Position numbers and translations under genes: made by a program. 64,000 bases of DNA from Methanocorpusculum sp. GTDB lineage: Archaea > Halobacteriota > Methanomicrobia > Methanomicrobiales > Methanocorpusculaceae. A model generated the notes under the pieces. It did not search any database and had not been told where the DNA came from. It saw only the letters and a program-made list of their open reading frames with translations. Location: NCBI GenBank assembly GCA_017387505.1, contig JAFOFB010000015.1:62001-126000 (forward strand), given 5' to 3'. Shown piece after piece: positions 16,583-25,712 of this stretch (its first letter is position 1; every line of letters begins with the position of its first letter).

Positions 16583-16977
16583 AGGGATTAATTTCCAAGA
16601 TTCCACGCGCACTTCAGACTGGTTCTAAGATGGTCTGTGCAGACAACACTGGTGCACGTGTTGTCCAGATTGTTTCCGTCTTCGGATACCACGGTGTCAA
16701 GAACCGTCAGCCGAAGATGGGTATCGGAGACCTCGCAACTGTTTCAGTTAAGAAGGGAACTCCGGACATGAAGAGAAAGCTTGTAAAAGCTGTTGTTGTT
16801 CGTCAGAAGAAAGAGTTCCGCCGTCCAAACGGACTTCGTGTCTCCTTCGAAGAGAACGCAATGATTCTCTTAAACGACAATGGCGATCCGCGTGGAACTG
16901 ACATCAAGGGTCCGGTTGCACGTGAAGTCGCAGAGCGTTTCCCGAAAGTAGGGTCCATGGCGACCATTATTATCTAA
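16579..16977 (+). CDS. rpl14: Large ribosomal subunit protein uL14
   Basis: The 132-residue protein has L14 signatures: [38 protein letters not shown] and [21 protein letters not shown]14 lies at the subunit interface. It is coupled to rps17 by an ATGA overlap. Confidence 0.98.
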   Translation: MKGLISKIPRALQTGSKMVCADNTGARVVQIVSVFGYHGVKNRQPKMGIGDLATVSVKKGTPDMKRKLVKAVVVRQKKEFRRPNGLRVSFEENAMILLNDNGDPRGTDIKGPVAREVAERFPKVGSMATIII

Positions 16978-16988
16978 GGTGATTAAAC

Positions 16989-17354
16989 ATGGCACGTATT
17001 TCAAGCATTCAGCCGAGAAAGCAGCGGAAGTACCGTTACAATGCCCCGATTCACGTTCGTGGTGCATTCTTACACTCTCCTCTCGCAGGCGATCTCCGTG
17101 AAAAGTATGGAAAGCGCAGCTTCCGTGTTGTCACCGGCGACACCGTTAAAGTTCTCCGCGGCGAGTTCGCAGGAACTGAAGGAGTCGTTGACAAAGTCGA
17201 CGTTAAGAACACCAAAGTCCTCGTCCACGGTGTAACCGTTAAGAAAGCAAACGGCGAAGACGTTCCAAGACCGCTCGACCCGTCAAAGGTAATGATCACC
17301 AAGCTGAACACAAAAGACGCAAAGCGCATGGCACGTCTTGAGGTGAAGGCATGA
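16989..17354 (+). CDS. rpl24: Large ribosomal subunit protein uL24
   Basis: This 121-residue protein has the archaeal L24 N-terminus (QPRKQRKYRYNAPIHVR) and the KOW motif VVTGDTVKVLRGEFAGTEG. L24 nucleates large-subunit assembly. It overlaps rps4e by 4 bases. Confidence 0.96.
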   Translation: MARISSIQPRKQRKYRYNAPIHVRGAFLHSPLAGDLREKYGKRSFRVVTGDTVKVLRGEFAGTEGVVDKVDVKNTKVLVHGVTVKKANGEDVPRPLDPSKVMITKLNTKDAKRMARLEVKA

Positions 17355-18070
17355 CCAGAACAAAACGTATGGCAGCCCCTACTGAGTGGCAGCTCGCAAA
17401 GAAAGAAAAGAAGTATGTTGTAAGCACCGCTGCAGGTCCGCACAACGGCGCAGCACTCCCGATTGGAGTCTGGCTCCGCGACCACATGCACCTTGCTGAG
17501 AACACCAAAGAAGCAAAGAAGATTCTGCACGACCGCCAGGTTGTCTTAAACGGACACATTGTTACTGATGAACACATCGGTATCGACGTTTTCGACATCA
17601 TCAGCTTCCCGAAGATCAACAAGCACTACATGATTCTTGTTGACGCAAAGGGACGCCAGGTTGAGCACGAAATCACCGAGGAAGCAGCAAAAGTCAGACT
17701 TGTCAAAGTCGCAAACAAGACCACCATCCGTGGCGGTAAGACTCAGATTAACCTGACCTGCGGTGCAAACTTCATCGGAGACAACTCCTGCAAGGGCAAA
17801 GACACTCTTATCATCGGCCTTACCGGCGAAGAGCGCTTTGCAGTTAAGGAACACTTCCCGTACGCAGTCGGAAGCCTCGCAATCATCATCGGTGGACAGC
17901 ACACCATGAAAGTCGGAAAGATCACCAAGATTTACGTCCAGGCATCTTCCCTTCCAAACCGTGTTATCCTTGAGGATGCAGCAGGCAACCAGCTTGAGAC
18001 CATTGAGGACTACATCTACGTTATCGGTACTGAGGAGTCCTACCTGAAGACCTGGGGTGTTGAAGCATGA
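17351..18070 (+). CDS. rps4e: Small ribosomal subunit protein eS4
   Basis: This 239-residue protein is S4e, found only in archaea and eukaryotes. RTKRMAAPTEWQLAKKEKKY, an S4-type RNA-binding segment (GVWLRDHMHLAENTKEAKKI) and a KOW-like C-terminal region are visible. It overlaps both neighbours by 4 bases. Confidence 0.96.
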   Translation: MTRTKRMAAPTEWQLAKKEKKYVVSTAAGPHNGAALPIGVWLRDHMHLAENTKEAKKILHDRQVVLNGHIVTDEHIGIDVFDIISFPKINKHYMILVDAKGRQVEHEITEEAAKVRLVKVANKTTIRGGKTQINLTCGANFIGDNSCKGKDTLIIGLTGEERFAVKEHFPYAVGSLAIIIGGQHTMKVGKITKIYVQASSLPNRVILEDAAGNQLETIEDYIYVIGTEESYLKTWGVEA

Positions 18071-18582
18071 CCGACATGCAGACTCCATACGTCGCAAAAG
18101 TCATCGTCCACATGGGCGTTGGCGAAGCAGGTGAACGCCTTGTCAATGCTGAAAACATTATGGCAGACCTGACCAACGGCTCCAAGCCAATCCGCTCCTA
18201 CGCTAAGAACACCCTTCCTGCATTTGGTGTCCGCCGCGGACAGCCAATCGGCTGTAAGGTTACCCTCCGCGGTCAGAAGGCAATCGACTTCCTCACCGTT
18301 GCACTGAAGACCTACTCTATCGAGCACGTCCTTCACGCACGTCAGTTCGACGCAACCGGAAACTTCGGTTTCGGTATCGAAGAACACACTGACTTCCCGG
18401 GACAGGCATACGATCCGAAGATTGGTATCTACGGAATGGATGTCATCGCAGTCATCGAGAAGAAAGGAACCAGAACCGCACGCAGAAAAATCCAGCAGAA
18501 GAAGCTCAACAGCAAACTTCAGGTTACTCGCGAAGAGTCCATGAAGTTCGTTACCGAAACCTTCGGAATCGAGGTGGAGTAA
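18067..18582 (+). CDS. rpl5: Large ribosomal subunit protein uL5
   Basis: The 171-residue L5 carries [36 protein letters not shown] and the C-terminal [20 protein letters not shown]. It contacts 5S rRNA and the P-site tRNA. It is coupled to rps4e by overlap and followed directly by the tiny rps14. Confidence 0.97.
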   Translation: MTDMQTPYVAKVIVHMGVGEAGERLVNAENIMADLTNGSKPIRSYAKNTLPAFGVRRGQPIGCKVTLRGQKAIDFLTVALKTYSIEHVLHARQFDATGNFGFGIEEHTDFPGQAYDPKIGIYGMDVIAVIEKKGTRTARRKIQQKKLNSKLQVTREESMKFVTETFGIEVE

Positions 18583-18583
18583 A

Positions 18584-18754
18584 ATGGCAGCAAAAGACAA
18601 CGGCAAAGTCCAGCAGAAAAAGTATGGCCGTGGTGCAAACCAGTGTCAGCTTTGCGGACGTGAGCAGGGACTTGTGCGCAGATACAACATTTACCTCTGC
18701 CGTCAGTGCTTCCGCGAATGGGCACACACCATGGGCTTTAAGAAGATGAACTAA
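18584..18754 (+). CDS. rps14: Small ribosomal subunit protein uS14, zinc-binding type
   Basis: This 56-residue gene is easily missed because of its size. It encodes [15 protein letters not shown], then two CxxC pairs (Cys 21/24 in CQLC and Cys 39/42 in CRQC) that form the zinc site of archaeal S14. The ending [10 protein letters not shown] is typical. It starts two bases after the rpl5 stop and is followed by AGAGGAGG, the ribosome-binding site of rps8. Confidence 0.96.
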   Translation: MAAKDNGKVQQKKYGRGANQCQLCGREQGLVRRYNIYLCRQCFREWAHTMGFKKMN

Positions 18755-18770
18755 GAGGAGGACAAGGACA

Positions 18771-19163
18771 ATGACACAACAGAATCCTATCGCAGACGCA
18801 ATGAGCGCCATTAAGAATGCCGGTGACACCGGTAAGCTTAAAGTGACCGTTGAGCCGGCAAGCCGCCTCTTTGGTGACATGCTTAAGGTCATGCAGGAAT
18901 ACGGATACATCACCGGATTTGAAAAGATTGAAGACGGAAGAGGAGGCCAGTATGAGGTCGCACTCTCCGGAGGAATCAACAAATGTGGTGTTATCACTCC
19001 GCGTTTCTCAGTGAAAGTCGAGGACCTCGAGTCCTGGGAAATCAGATACCTTCCAGGAAAGGGATTCGGAATTATCATTCTGACCACTTCCAAGGGAGTT
19101 ATGTCCCACGAACAGGCACGTAAGCTCGGTATCGGAGGAGAGCTTTTAGCATACGTCTTCTAA
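18771..19163 (+). CDS. rps8: Small ribosomal subunit protein uS8
   Basis: The 130-residue S8 begins QQNPIADAMSAIKNAGDTGK and ends GVMSHEQARKLGIGGELLAYVF, both conserved. It binds the central domain of 16S rRNA and in bacteria also acts as the spc operon repressor; whether it does so here is not visible. Confidence 0.97.
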   Translation: MTQQNPIADAMSAIKNAGDTGKLKVTVEPASRLFGDMLKVMQEYGYITGFEKIEDGRGGQYEVALSGGINKCGVITPRFSVKVEDLESWEIRYLPGKGFGIIILTTSKGVMSHEQARKLGIGGELLAYVF

Positions 19164-19177
19164 GGAGTTGAAAAATA

Positions 19178-19702
19178 ATGTACGAAATTATTTTTGAGAT
19201 TCCGGCAGGCGTAACCGTTGCACGCGAAGGCGACAACTTTGTCGTCAAGGGTGCAAAGGGTGAGCTCACCCGCAGAATGTACCACCCGGCAATTGCATTC
19301 GCAGTTGAAGATGGTGCAGTCACCATTTCCACTGAGTCTACCAGACGCAGTGTCCGTGCATTAATCGGAACCTACAACGCACTTCTCAAAGTCATGAGCA
19401 AGGGTGTAACTGAAGGTTACGAGTACCGCATGAAGGTTGTCTTCAACCACTTCCCAATCCAGGTTAAGGTTGCAGGCGACAAAGTTGAGATCGGTAACTT
19501 CCTTGGAGAAAAGCAGGCTCGTATCGCACCAATCGTTCCGGGCGTAACTGTTAAAGTCCAGGGTGATGAACTCGTTCTTACTGGTATCAACCGTGAGACT
19601 GTCGGCAACACTGCCGCAAACATTGAACAGGCATGCAAAGTCAGAAACCGTGACCCGCGTGTCTTCCAGGATGGTATCTACATTACCAGCAGAGGTAACT
19701 AA
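19178..19702 (+). CDS. rpl6: Large ribosomal subunit protein uL6
   Basis: This 174-residue protein has the two L6 repeats. IPAGVTVAREGDNFVVKGAK is the first; GVTKVQ-like GVTVKVQGDELVLTGINRE and the ending DPRVFQDGIYITSRG belong to the second. The archaeal lengths of the loops match. AAGGAG precedes the start. Confidence 0.97.
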   Translation: MYEIIFEIPAGVTVAREGDNFVVKGAKGELTRRMYHPAIAFAVEDGAVTISTESTRRSVRALIGTYNALLKVMSKGVTEGYEYRMKVVFNHFPIQVKVAGDKVEIGNFLGEKQARIAPIVPGVTVKVQGDELVLTGINRETVGNTAANIEQACKVRNRDPRVFQDGIYITSRGN

Positions 19703-19704
19703 AC

Positions 19705-20118
19705 ATGGCATCTGAAATTAAGAGACTTCTCCGCGCCCGTGAGGCAAAGAGAGCAACATTCAACCGTCAGTGCCTGCACTCCAAAGTATGTCTTAAGGAT
19801 ACCTGGAGAAGACCGCGTGGACTTCACTCCAAGCAGCGCAAAGACTACCTTGCAAAGGGTGAACACCCGGAGGCAGGATTCGGATCTCCGAAGGCAGTCC
19901 GCGGATTCCACCCAAGCGGATACCGCGAAGTCAGAGTCTTCACTGTCGCTGAACTTGAAGGAATCGACGCAGCAACCACTGCTGTCCGTATCGGCGGCTC
20001 TGTTGGCGGTGCAAAGCGCGCTGTCATTCAGACCAAAGCAGCTGAACTCGGCATCAAAGTCCTGAACGCAAAAGAGGCAAAAGTTGCCGCTGTTGAGGAG
20101 GTGCAGTCAAATGACTAA
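19705..20118 (+). CDS. rpl32e: Large ribosomal subunit protein eL32
   Basis: The 137-residue L32e, specific to archaea and eukaryotes, shows TWRRPRGLHSKQRKDYLAKG, FGSPKAVRGFHPSGY and a C-terminal RIGGSVGGAKRAVIQTKAAE. Its last codons overlap the start of rpl19e by 8 bases and carry that gene's ribosome-binding site. Confidence 0.96.
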   Translation: MASEIKRLLRAREAKRATFNRQCLHSKVCLKDTWRRPRGLHSKQRKDYLAKGEHPEAGFGSPKAVRGFHPSGYREVRVFTVAELEGIDAATTAVRIGGSVGGAKRAVIQTKAAELGIKVLNAKEAKVAAVEEVQSND

Positions 20119-20566
20119 TCTTTCCGCACAGCGCCGCATTGCAGCTCTCGTCTTAGGCTGTGGTGAGAACCGTGTCTGGATCAACCCGGAGAGAATTGCA
20201 GACGTTGAGAATGCAATGTCCCGAGAAGACATCCGCAACCTCATTGAAGAGGGAGCAATCTCCACCCACCAGAAGAAAGGAATTTCCCGCGGACGTGTTC
20301 GCGCACGCATCGCAAAGCGCTCCTACGGTCACAAGAAGGGCCACGGACGCAGAAGCGGTTCCAAGGGTGCACGCACTCCGTCCAAGGAAGCATGGATTAA
20401 GAAGATTCGCGCACAGCGCAAAGAGCTCCGTGCTCAGCGTGAGGCAGGAACTATTACTCCGACCGAATACCGCAGACTCTACCGCCGCGCAGCCGGTGGT
20501 CAGTTCCGTAACGTTGCTCACCTGAAGACTCAGATTGAGCAGGTTACTGCCAAGAGGGAGAACTAA
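20111..20566 (+). CDS. rpl19e: Large ribosomal subunit protein eL19
   Basis: This 151-residue L19e has LSAQRRIAALVLGCGENRVW, the VWINPERI core and the basic KGHGRRSGSKGARTPSKEAW segment. A longer frame from 20084 exists, but GAGGAGGTG lies 7 to 15 bases before ATG 20111 and homologues begin there. It reaches across to the small subunit in archaeal ribosomes. Confidence 0.96.
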   Translation: MTNLSAQRRIAALVLGCGENRVWINPERIADVENAMSREDIRNLIEEGAISTHQKKGISRGRVRARIAKRSYGHKKGHGRRSGSKGARTPSKEAWIKKIRAQRKELRAQREAGTITPTEYRRLYRRAAGGQFRNVAHLKTQIEQVTAKREN

Positions 20567-20568
20567 AC

Positions 20569-21093
20569 ATGGCAACTAATGGAAGATACTTCGTTCAGTT
20601 CAGAAGACGCCGCGAAGGCAGAACTGATTACTACCAGCGCCAGCGTTTAATTGTCTCTGGCAGAAACCGTATGGTCATCAGAAAGACCAACCGCCACATC
20701 ATCATCCAGCTTATCGCTGCAGAGATGGAAGGCGACTACACCTTAGTTCACGTAAACAGTAAAGAGTTACTGAACTTTGGATACAAGGGATACCTTGGAA
20801 ACACCCCGGCAGCATACTTAACCGGTATGCTCTTTGCAGTCCGTGCACAGAAGGCAGGCTACGAAGGCGGTATCGCAGATATCGGTCTTCAGGTCGCATC
20901 CGCTGGAGCACGTGTCTTTGCAGCAGTCAAGGGAGCAATCGAAGCAGGATTCGAAATCCCATGCGGAGAGAGCATCCTCCCAGACGACGAGCGCTGCAAC
21001 GGTAGTGTAATTGCAGAATACGACGAGCGCTACGCAGACCTCGCAGAAAACGTTGAGGCTGTTAAGAACGCAATCATGAAGGAGCTGGAGTAA
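20569..21093 (+). CDS. rpl18: Large ribosomal subunit protein uL18
   Basis: This 174-residue protein is archaeal L18 (L5e-like), the main 5S rRNA-binding protein. [40 protein letters not shown] and [20 protein letters not shown] are conserved. Confidence 0.96.
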   Translation: MATNGRYFVQFRRRREGRTDYYQRQRLIVSGRNRMVIRKTNRHIIIQLIAAEMEGDYTLVHVNSKELLNFGYKGYLGNTPAAYLTGMLFAVRAQKAGYEGGIADIGLQVASAGARVFAAVKGAIEAGFEIPCGESILPDDERCNGSVIAEYDERYADLAENVEAVKNAIMKELE

Positions 21094-21094
21094 T

Positions 21095-21712
21095 ATGGCT
21101 TACGAGCAGGAAGAATGGGTCCCAATCACCGGTCTTGGCAAGAAAGTCATGGCAGGCGAGTTTGCAAACTTCGATGAAGTCCTTGCAAGCGGCTACCCAA
21201 TCAAAGAGGAAGGTATTGTTGACGCAATGCTTCCGGATCTTGTTGACGAAGTCCTCTGCATCGACATGATGCAGCGCATGACTGACTCCGGACGCCGTAT
21301 TAAGTTCAGAGCTGTCGTCGTTATCGGCAACAAGGATGGTTACATCGGTTTCGGCCAGGGCAAAGATGTCCAGGTTGGAACTGCAATCAAGAAGGCAATC
21401 ACCGCTGCAAAGCTGTCCATTGTCAAGGTTCGCCGTGGATGCGGATCCTGGGAATGCGGCTGCGGTCAGAAGCACTCTGTCCCGATGGAAGTCACTGGTA
21501 AAGCAGGCTCTGTCACCGTCACCTTAAAGCCGGCCCCGAAGGGAATCGGACTTGTCACTGGTGACGTCGGAAAGAAGGTACTGACTCTTGCAGGTATCCA
21601 CGATGTGTGGGTAGACACCAGCGGTCAGACCAGAACCACCTTAAACTACGCAAAGGCAACTTTCAACGCACTGCGTGAAACTAACCTTATCCGCATCGGA
21701 GGTCGTCAGTAA
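21095..21712 (+). CDS. rps5: Small ribosomal subunit protein uS5
   Basis: The 205-residue S5 has the double-stranded RNA-binding-like N-domain ([20 protein letters not shown]) and the C-domain [21 protein letters not shown] cysteine-rich segment [13 protein letters not shown] lies between, as in other archaeal S5. It contributes to decoding accuracy. Confidence 0.97.
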   Translation: MAYEQEEWVPITGLGKKVMAGEFANFDEVLASGYPIKEEGIVDAMLPDLVDEVLCIDMMQRMTDSGRRIKFRAVVVIGNKDGYIGFGQGKDVQVGTAIKKAITAAKLSIVKVRRGCGSWECGCGQKHSVPMEVTGKAGSVTVTLKPAPKGIGLVTGDVGKKVLTLAGIHDVWVDTSGQTRTTLNYAKATFNALRETNLIRIGGRQ

Positions 21713-22173
21713 TGTACGCATTAGTTCAGGTTAGAGGTATTGTCAACACCCGCCGTGAAATCAAGGAGACTTTAAAGATGCTCCGTCTTCACCACATCAA
21801 CCACTGTGTTCTTGTCCCGGAGACCCCAGAGTACCTCGGTATGGTCAGAAAGGTTAAGGACTACGTTGCATTTGGTGAAATCAACGCAGAGACTCTTGCA
21901 ACCATCCTTGCAACCCGCGGAAGACTTACCGGCAACAAGCCGCTCACTGATGAGTATGTTAAATCTGTAACCAAGTACGCAGACATTGCAGAGCTTGCAG
22001 CAGCAATCGTCAACGGCGAAATCCGCATGAAGGACGTTCCGGAACTTAAGCCGGTTCTCCGTATGCACCCGCCGCGTAAGGGATACAAGACCACCAAACG
22101 CACCTACAATCAGGGCGGAGCTCTCGGTTACTACGGTGCAGAGATCAATGATCTCCTTATCAAGATGAGGTAA
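21712..22173 (+). CDS. rpl30: Large ribosomal subunit protein uL30
   Basis: This 153-residue protein is the long archaeal L30 (L7e-like). YALVQVRGIVNTRREIKETL, RLHHINHCVLVPETPEYLGM and the C-terminal HPPRKGYKTTKRTYNQGGAL are diagnostic. It overlaps rps5 by one base. Confidence 0.96.
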   Translation: MYALVQVRGIVNTRREIKETLKMLRLHHINHCVLVPETPEYLGMVRKVKDYVAFGEINAETLATILATRGRLTGNKPLTDEYVKSVTKYADIAELAAAIVNGEIRMKDVPELKPVLRMHPPRKGYKTTKRTYNQGGALGYYGAEINDLLIKMR

Positions 22174-22178
22174 AATAC

Positions 22179-22604
22179 ATGCCAGTAAACAAGCGTTCAA
22201 AGTACAGAGGTTCCCGCACCTGTGGTGGAGGAACCCACAAGAACCGCCGTGGTGCAGGTAACCGTGGAGGTCGTGGAGCAGCCGGATGGCGTGACCACAA
22301 CTTTACCCGCTTCTATCTTCTTGGCAAGACCGAAGGAAAGCACGGCTTCGTCTGCAAGACTTCCTATTCCTGGGAAGTCATGGACATCGGGGACATCGAC
22401 CAGATGGTCCCTGAGCTCGTTGCACGCGGAATTGCAGTTCAGGAAGGAGATGTCATCTCTCTTGATGCTGCACAGATTGGTGTTGAGAAAGTCTTAGGTG
22501 GGGGACAGGTTAACCACAAACTTGCTATCACCGCAGAAGCATTCTCTGCCAGCGCAGTTGCAAAGATTGAGGAGAAAGGCGGCAACGCCATCTCCTCCGA
22601 ATAA
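22179..22604 (+). CDS. rpl15: Large ribosomal subunit protein uL15
   Basis: The 141-residue L15 begins with a basic glycine-rich tail (SKYRGSRTCGGGTHKNRRGA, GNRGGRGAAGWRDH) and ends with the L15 core EKVLGGGQVNHKLAITAEAF. It is the last ribosomal gene of the run, 22 bases ahead of secY. Confidence 0.96.
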   Translation: MPVNKRSKYRGSRTCGGGTHKNRRGAGNRGGRGAAGWRDHNFTRFYLLGKTEGKHGFVCKTSYSWEVMDIGDIDQMVPELVARGIAVQEGDVISLDAAQIGVEKVLGGGQVNHKLAITAEAFSASAVAKIEEKGGNAISSE

Positions 22605-22626
22605 ATTTTTTCGGAGTAACTAACTC

Positions 22627-24072
22627 ATGGGAGAACTGTTGGATCGAATGGAACCGCTGCTGTCGCGTATGCCGGCAGTAAAGCCACCGGAGGGTCACAT
22701 ACACTTCAAAAACAAGCTGATGTGGACTGCTGCGGTGCTGCTTCTGTATTTTGTTTTAACGAATATTCCTGTATTCGGACTTGCCTCTGGTTCAGTGGAT
22801 ATTTTTGAGTACTACCGTGCACTCTTAGCCGGTGCTCAGGGAACCATCCTTCACCTTGGTATTGGACCGATTGTTACAGCATCTATCGTTTTACAGTTAC
22901 TTCGCGGTGCCGATCTGATTAAGATTAACACCTCTGACCAGCGCGGTCAGGTTCTCTATATGGGTCTGCAGAAGCTGCTTATCTTCGTGATGATCTTCAT
23001 CGAAGCTCTTCCGAATGTATTCGGCGGATGGATGACAGCTGATCCGGCTGTTGCTGCCATTTTCGGCGGCAGCGGTGCTGTTGTTATGCTGCTTATCTTC
23101 CTGCAGATCTGTCTTGGAGGCGTTCTCGTCATGTTCATGGATGAGGTCGTTTCCAAATGGGGTATCGGCTCTGGTGTCGGTCTTTTCATCGTTGCCGGTG
23201 TCGCTCAGGGATTAATCAACGGTCTCTTCAACTGGTCCGCATCCGGATCTGTTGATGGATTCGCAACTGGTTTCTTCCCAAGACTCTTCCAGGTCATCGC
23301 AGAAGGTGCAAACTTCATCGACTACTTTGGTCTGCAGATTCTTGCACTCATCACGACGATTGTCTTATTCTTCGTCATCGTCTTTGTCGAATCGACAAGA
23401 ATTGAAATCCCGCTCGCACATGCAAATGTCCGCGGTGCACGCTCAAGATTCCCGGTTAAGCTTGTTTACGCAAGCGTTCTTCCGATGATTTTAGTCCGTG
23501 TTCTTCAGGCAAACGTCCAGATGATTGGAATGATCCTTTCCAGCTTCGGAATCAACATCTTAGGTGAGTTCAACGGAACTACCCTGGTCAGCGGTCTGAT
23601 GTGGTACCTTGCACCAATCAACCAGCCGCAGGACTGGATGTGGTGGCTCTCTAACTTTACCGGTGGAGGTCACGCAGTCTGGGAAATCCTTATCCGTATC
23701 GGTATTGACTGTACTGTCATGATTCTTGGTGGTGCACTGTTCGCAATCTTCTGGGTTAAGACTGCTGGTCTTGACTCCAAGCACGTTGCACGCCAGATCC
23801 AGAACTCAGGCATGCAGATTCCGGGATACCGCAGAAACACTGCTGTACTCGAGAGATACCTTGAGAGATACATTCCAAGAGTCACCGTTATTGGTGGAGT
23901 GTTCATTGGTCTCCTCTCCGTTGCTGCCAACATGCTTGGTATCATTGGATTCGTTGGAGGTACTGGACTTCTGCTTACGGTCTCCATCATTTACCGTCTG
24001 TATGAACAGATTGCAAATGAACAGATGATGGAAATGTATCCATTCATGCGTGGATTCTTCAACAAAGAATAA
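22627..24072 (+). CDS. secY: Preprotein translocase subunit SecY (Sec61 alpha)
   Basis: This 481-residue protein with ten predicted membrane helices is the pore subunit of the Sec translocon. The plug-region start (FGLASGSVDIFEYYRALLAG), GIGPIVTASIVLQLL, QKLLIFVMIFIEALP and the cytosolic VKLVYASVLPMILVRVLQAN loop are typical archaeal SecY. It follows rpl15 as in nearly all archaea and bacteria. No adenylate kinase gene follows; a broken AMP phosphorylase gene does. Confidence 0.97.
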   Translation: MGELLDRMEPLLSRMPAVKPPEGHIHFKNKLMWTAAVLLLYFVLTNIPVFGLASGSVDIFEYYRALLAGAQGTILHLGIGPIVTASIVLQLLRGADLIKINTSDQRGQVLYMGLQKLLIFVMIFIEALPNVFGGWMTADPAVAAIFGGSGAVVMLLIFLQICLGGVLVMFMDEVVSKWGIGSGVGLFIVAGVAQGLINGLFNWSASGSVDGFATGFFPRLFQVIAEGANFIDYFGLQILALITTIVLFFVIVFVESTRIEIPLAHANVRGARSRFPVKLVYASVLPMILVRVLQANVQMIGMILSSFGINILGEFNGTTLVSGLMWYLAPINQPQDWMWWLSNFTGGGHAVWEILIRIGIDCTVMILGGALFAIFWVKTAGLDSKHVARQIQNSGMQIPGYRRNTAVLERYLERYIPRVTVIGGVFIGLLSVAANMLGIIGFVGGTGLLLTVSIIYRLYEQIANEQMMEMYPFMRGFFNKE

Positions 24073-24156
24073 TCCACCAACCCCATTTTAAGAAATCGCT
24101 CTTTTACAATCATTTACAGAAAAACTCTTAATCCTCTTCATACAAAATAGAAGAGT

Positions 24157-25670
24157 ATGTTTTTATCCGCAGATATCATAGATATCGAAGCTCCATATCT
24201 TCTCCTAAATATCAGTGATGCCAAATCTCTTGGTGTTGGTGACGGAGATCGTGTGGTTGTAACAAATCGGAAAACCAAACAATCCATATCAGTTCCAGTC
24301 ACTGTATCCAAGACATTCGTAAAAGAAGGAACTGCACTATTAACCGCAGGAGCAAATAGTGATGTCAACATATCTTCCGGCAATGAAATTGAAATCCAGC
24401 CTGCAAAACGTCCGGCATCACTTGATTTCATCCGTAAAAAATAGACGGCGGAAAACTTAACAGGTCCGAGACTGCCGCAATTGTTTCCGATATTGCAAAC
24501 AGAGTTCTGTCCAACGCTGAAGTCACATCCTACATAACGGCATCATACATCAACGGCATGGATATGGATGAGGTTGAGTATCTCACACGTGAAATGATGG
24601 CTTCCGGAGACACAATTACATTCTCCAAAAAGCCGGTAGTGGACAAACACTCTATAGGCGGTGTTCCGGGAAACAAGATTACACTCTTAGTCGTCCCGAT
24701 AATTGCATCAACCGGTCTCTTAATTCCCAAAACAAGTTCTCGTGCAATCACCGGGGCAGGCGGTACTGCGGATTTAATGGAAGCTTTAGCCCCGGTTGCC
24801 TTTTCTGCTTCTGAAGTTCAGTAGATGACAGAAAAAGCCGGAGGTGTTATTGTCTGGGGTGGGGCTACCAACATTGTTCCGGCTGATGATATCCTTATTT
24901 CCTGCGAGTATCCGTTAAAGATTAATGGACGCGGAAAAATGCTTGCAAGTATTATCGCGAAAAAAGCCGCCGTTGGTTCTGATACATGCGTAATTGACAT
25001 CCCGATAGGCCCAGGCACAAAAATTGCTGACGAAACCGAAGGAAAAATTCTCGCAGGCCAGCTCATCGACCTTGGAAAGCGTATGGGAATCAATGTTGAA
25101 TGTGCGGTTACATATGGCGGAGCTCCAGTTGGTCGAAACATTGGTGTAAACCTTGAAGTATCAGAAGCCCTGCACATCCTGGAAAAGAAAGACGGCTTTG
25201 GCTCTCTTGTTCAGAAGAGCTGTGACATTGCCGGAATTGCTCTGGAAATGACAGGAAAAGCAGCCGCCGGAAAAGGGGCTGAAGCTGCAATGTCTCAGAT
25301 TCGAAACGGCAAAGCTCTTGATAAGATGCGTGAAATCATAGAAATTCAAGGAGGCGACCCGAAAGTAAAAGCAGATGACTTATCCTTTGGACCGTTCACC
25401 TATGATGTTGTATCTTCTGCCGAAGGAATTGTTGTGTCTGTCAAAAACCGTGCACTAATTGATATCGCAAGAGTCGCAGGATCTCCAACAGATCACGGGG
25501 CAGGCCTTACCATCCATAAAAAACCGGGAGAGACAGTAAAGAAAGGCGAGATACTTCTTACCATCTACGCAGAAAAAGAGTGGAGGCTCAGTGAAGCAAT
25601 TGACCTCTGCCGCACAACTCATCCGATTGCTGTAAGCGGGATGCTCCTTTCACGTATAGGTCCAAAGTAA
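24157..25670 (+). pseudogene. deoA: AMP phosphorylase gene broken by a frameshift and an in-frame TAG
   Basis: Three consecutive frames together give a protein of about 504 residues, the normal length of archaeal AMP phosphorylase (thymidine phosphorylase family, AMP + Pi to ribose-1,5-bisphosphate + adenine). The first part ends SLDFIRKK at a TAG at 24442 because an A run has six bases; a seventh A would continue directly into IDGGKL. The middle part holds [19 protein letters not shown] and the signature [18 protein letters not shown], then stops at TAG 24822-24824, in frame with the last part GGVIVWGGATNIVPADD, DIPIGPGTKI and DHGAGLTIHKKPGE. The last part alone could start at ATG 24825. The lesions may be real decay or assembly errors. 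Confidence 0.85.
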
Positions 25671-25712
25671 CCGATGCAATAAAGGTCTTTCGCGTGAAAA
25701 TAATACATAATT

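Noticed and set aside
24822-24824. Pyrrolysine at the in-frame TAG of the AMP phosphorylase gene
   Set aside because: The gene also carries a frameshift, AMP phosphorylase is not a known pyrrolysine protein, and nothing else here suggests an amber-decoding organism.
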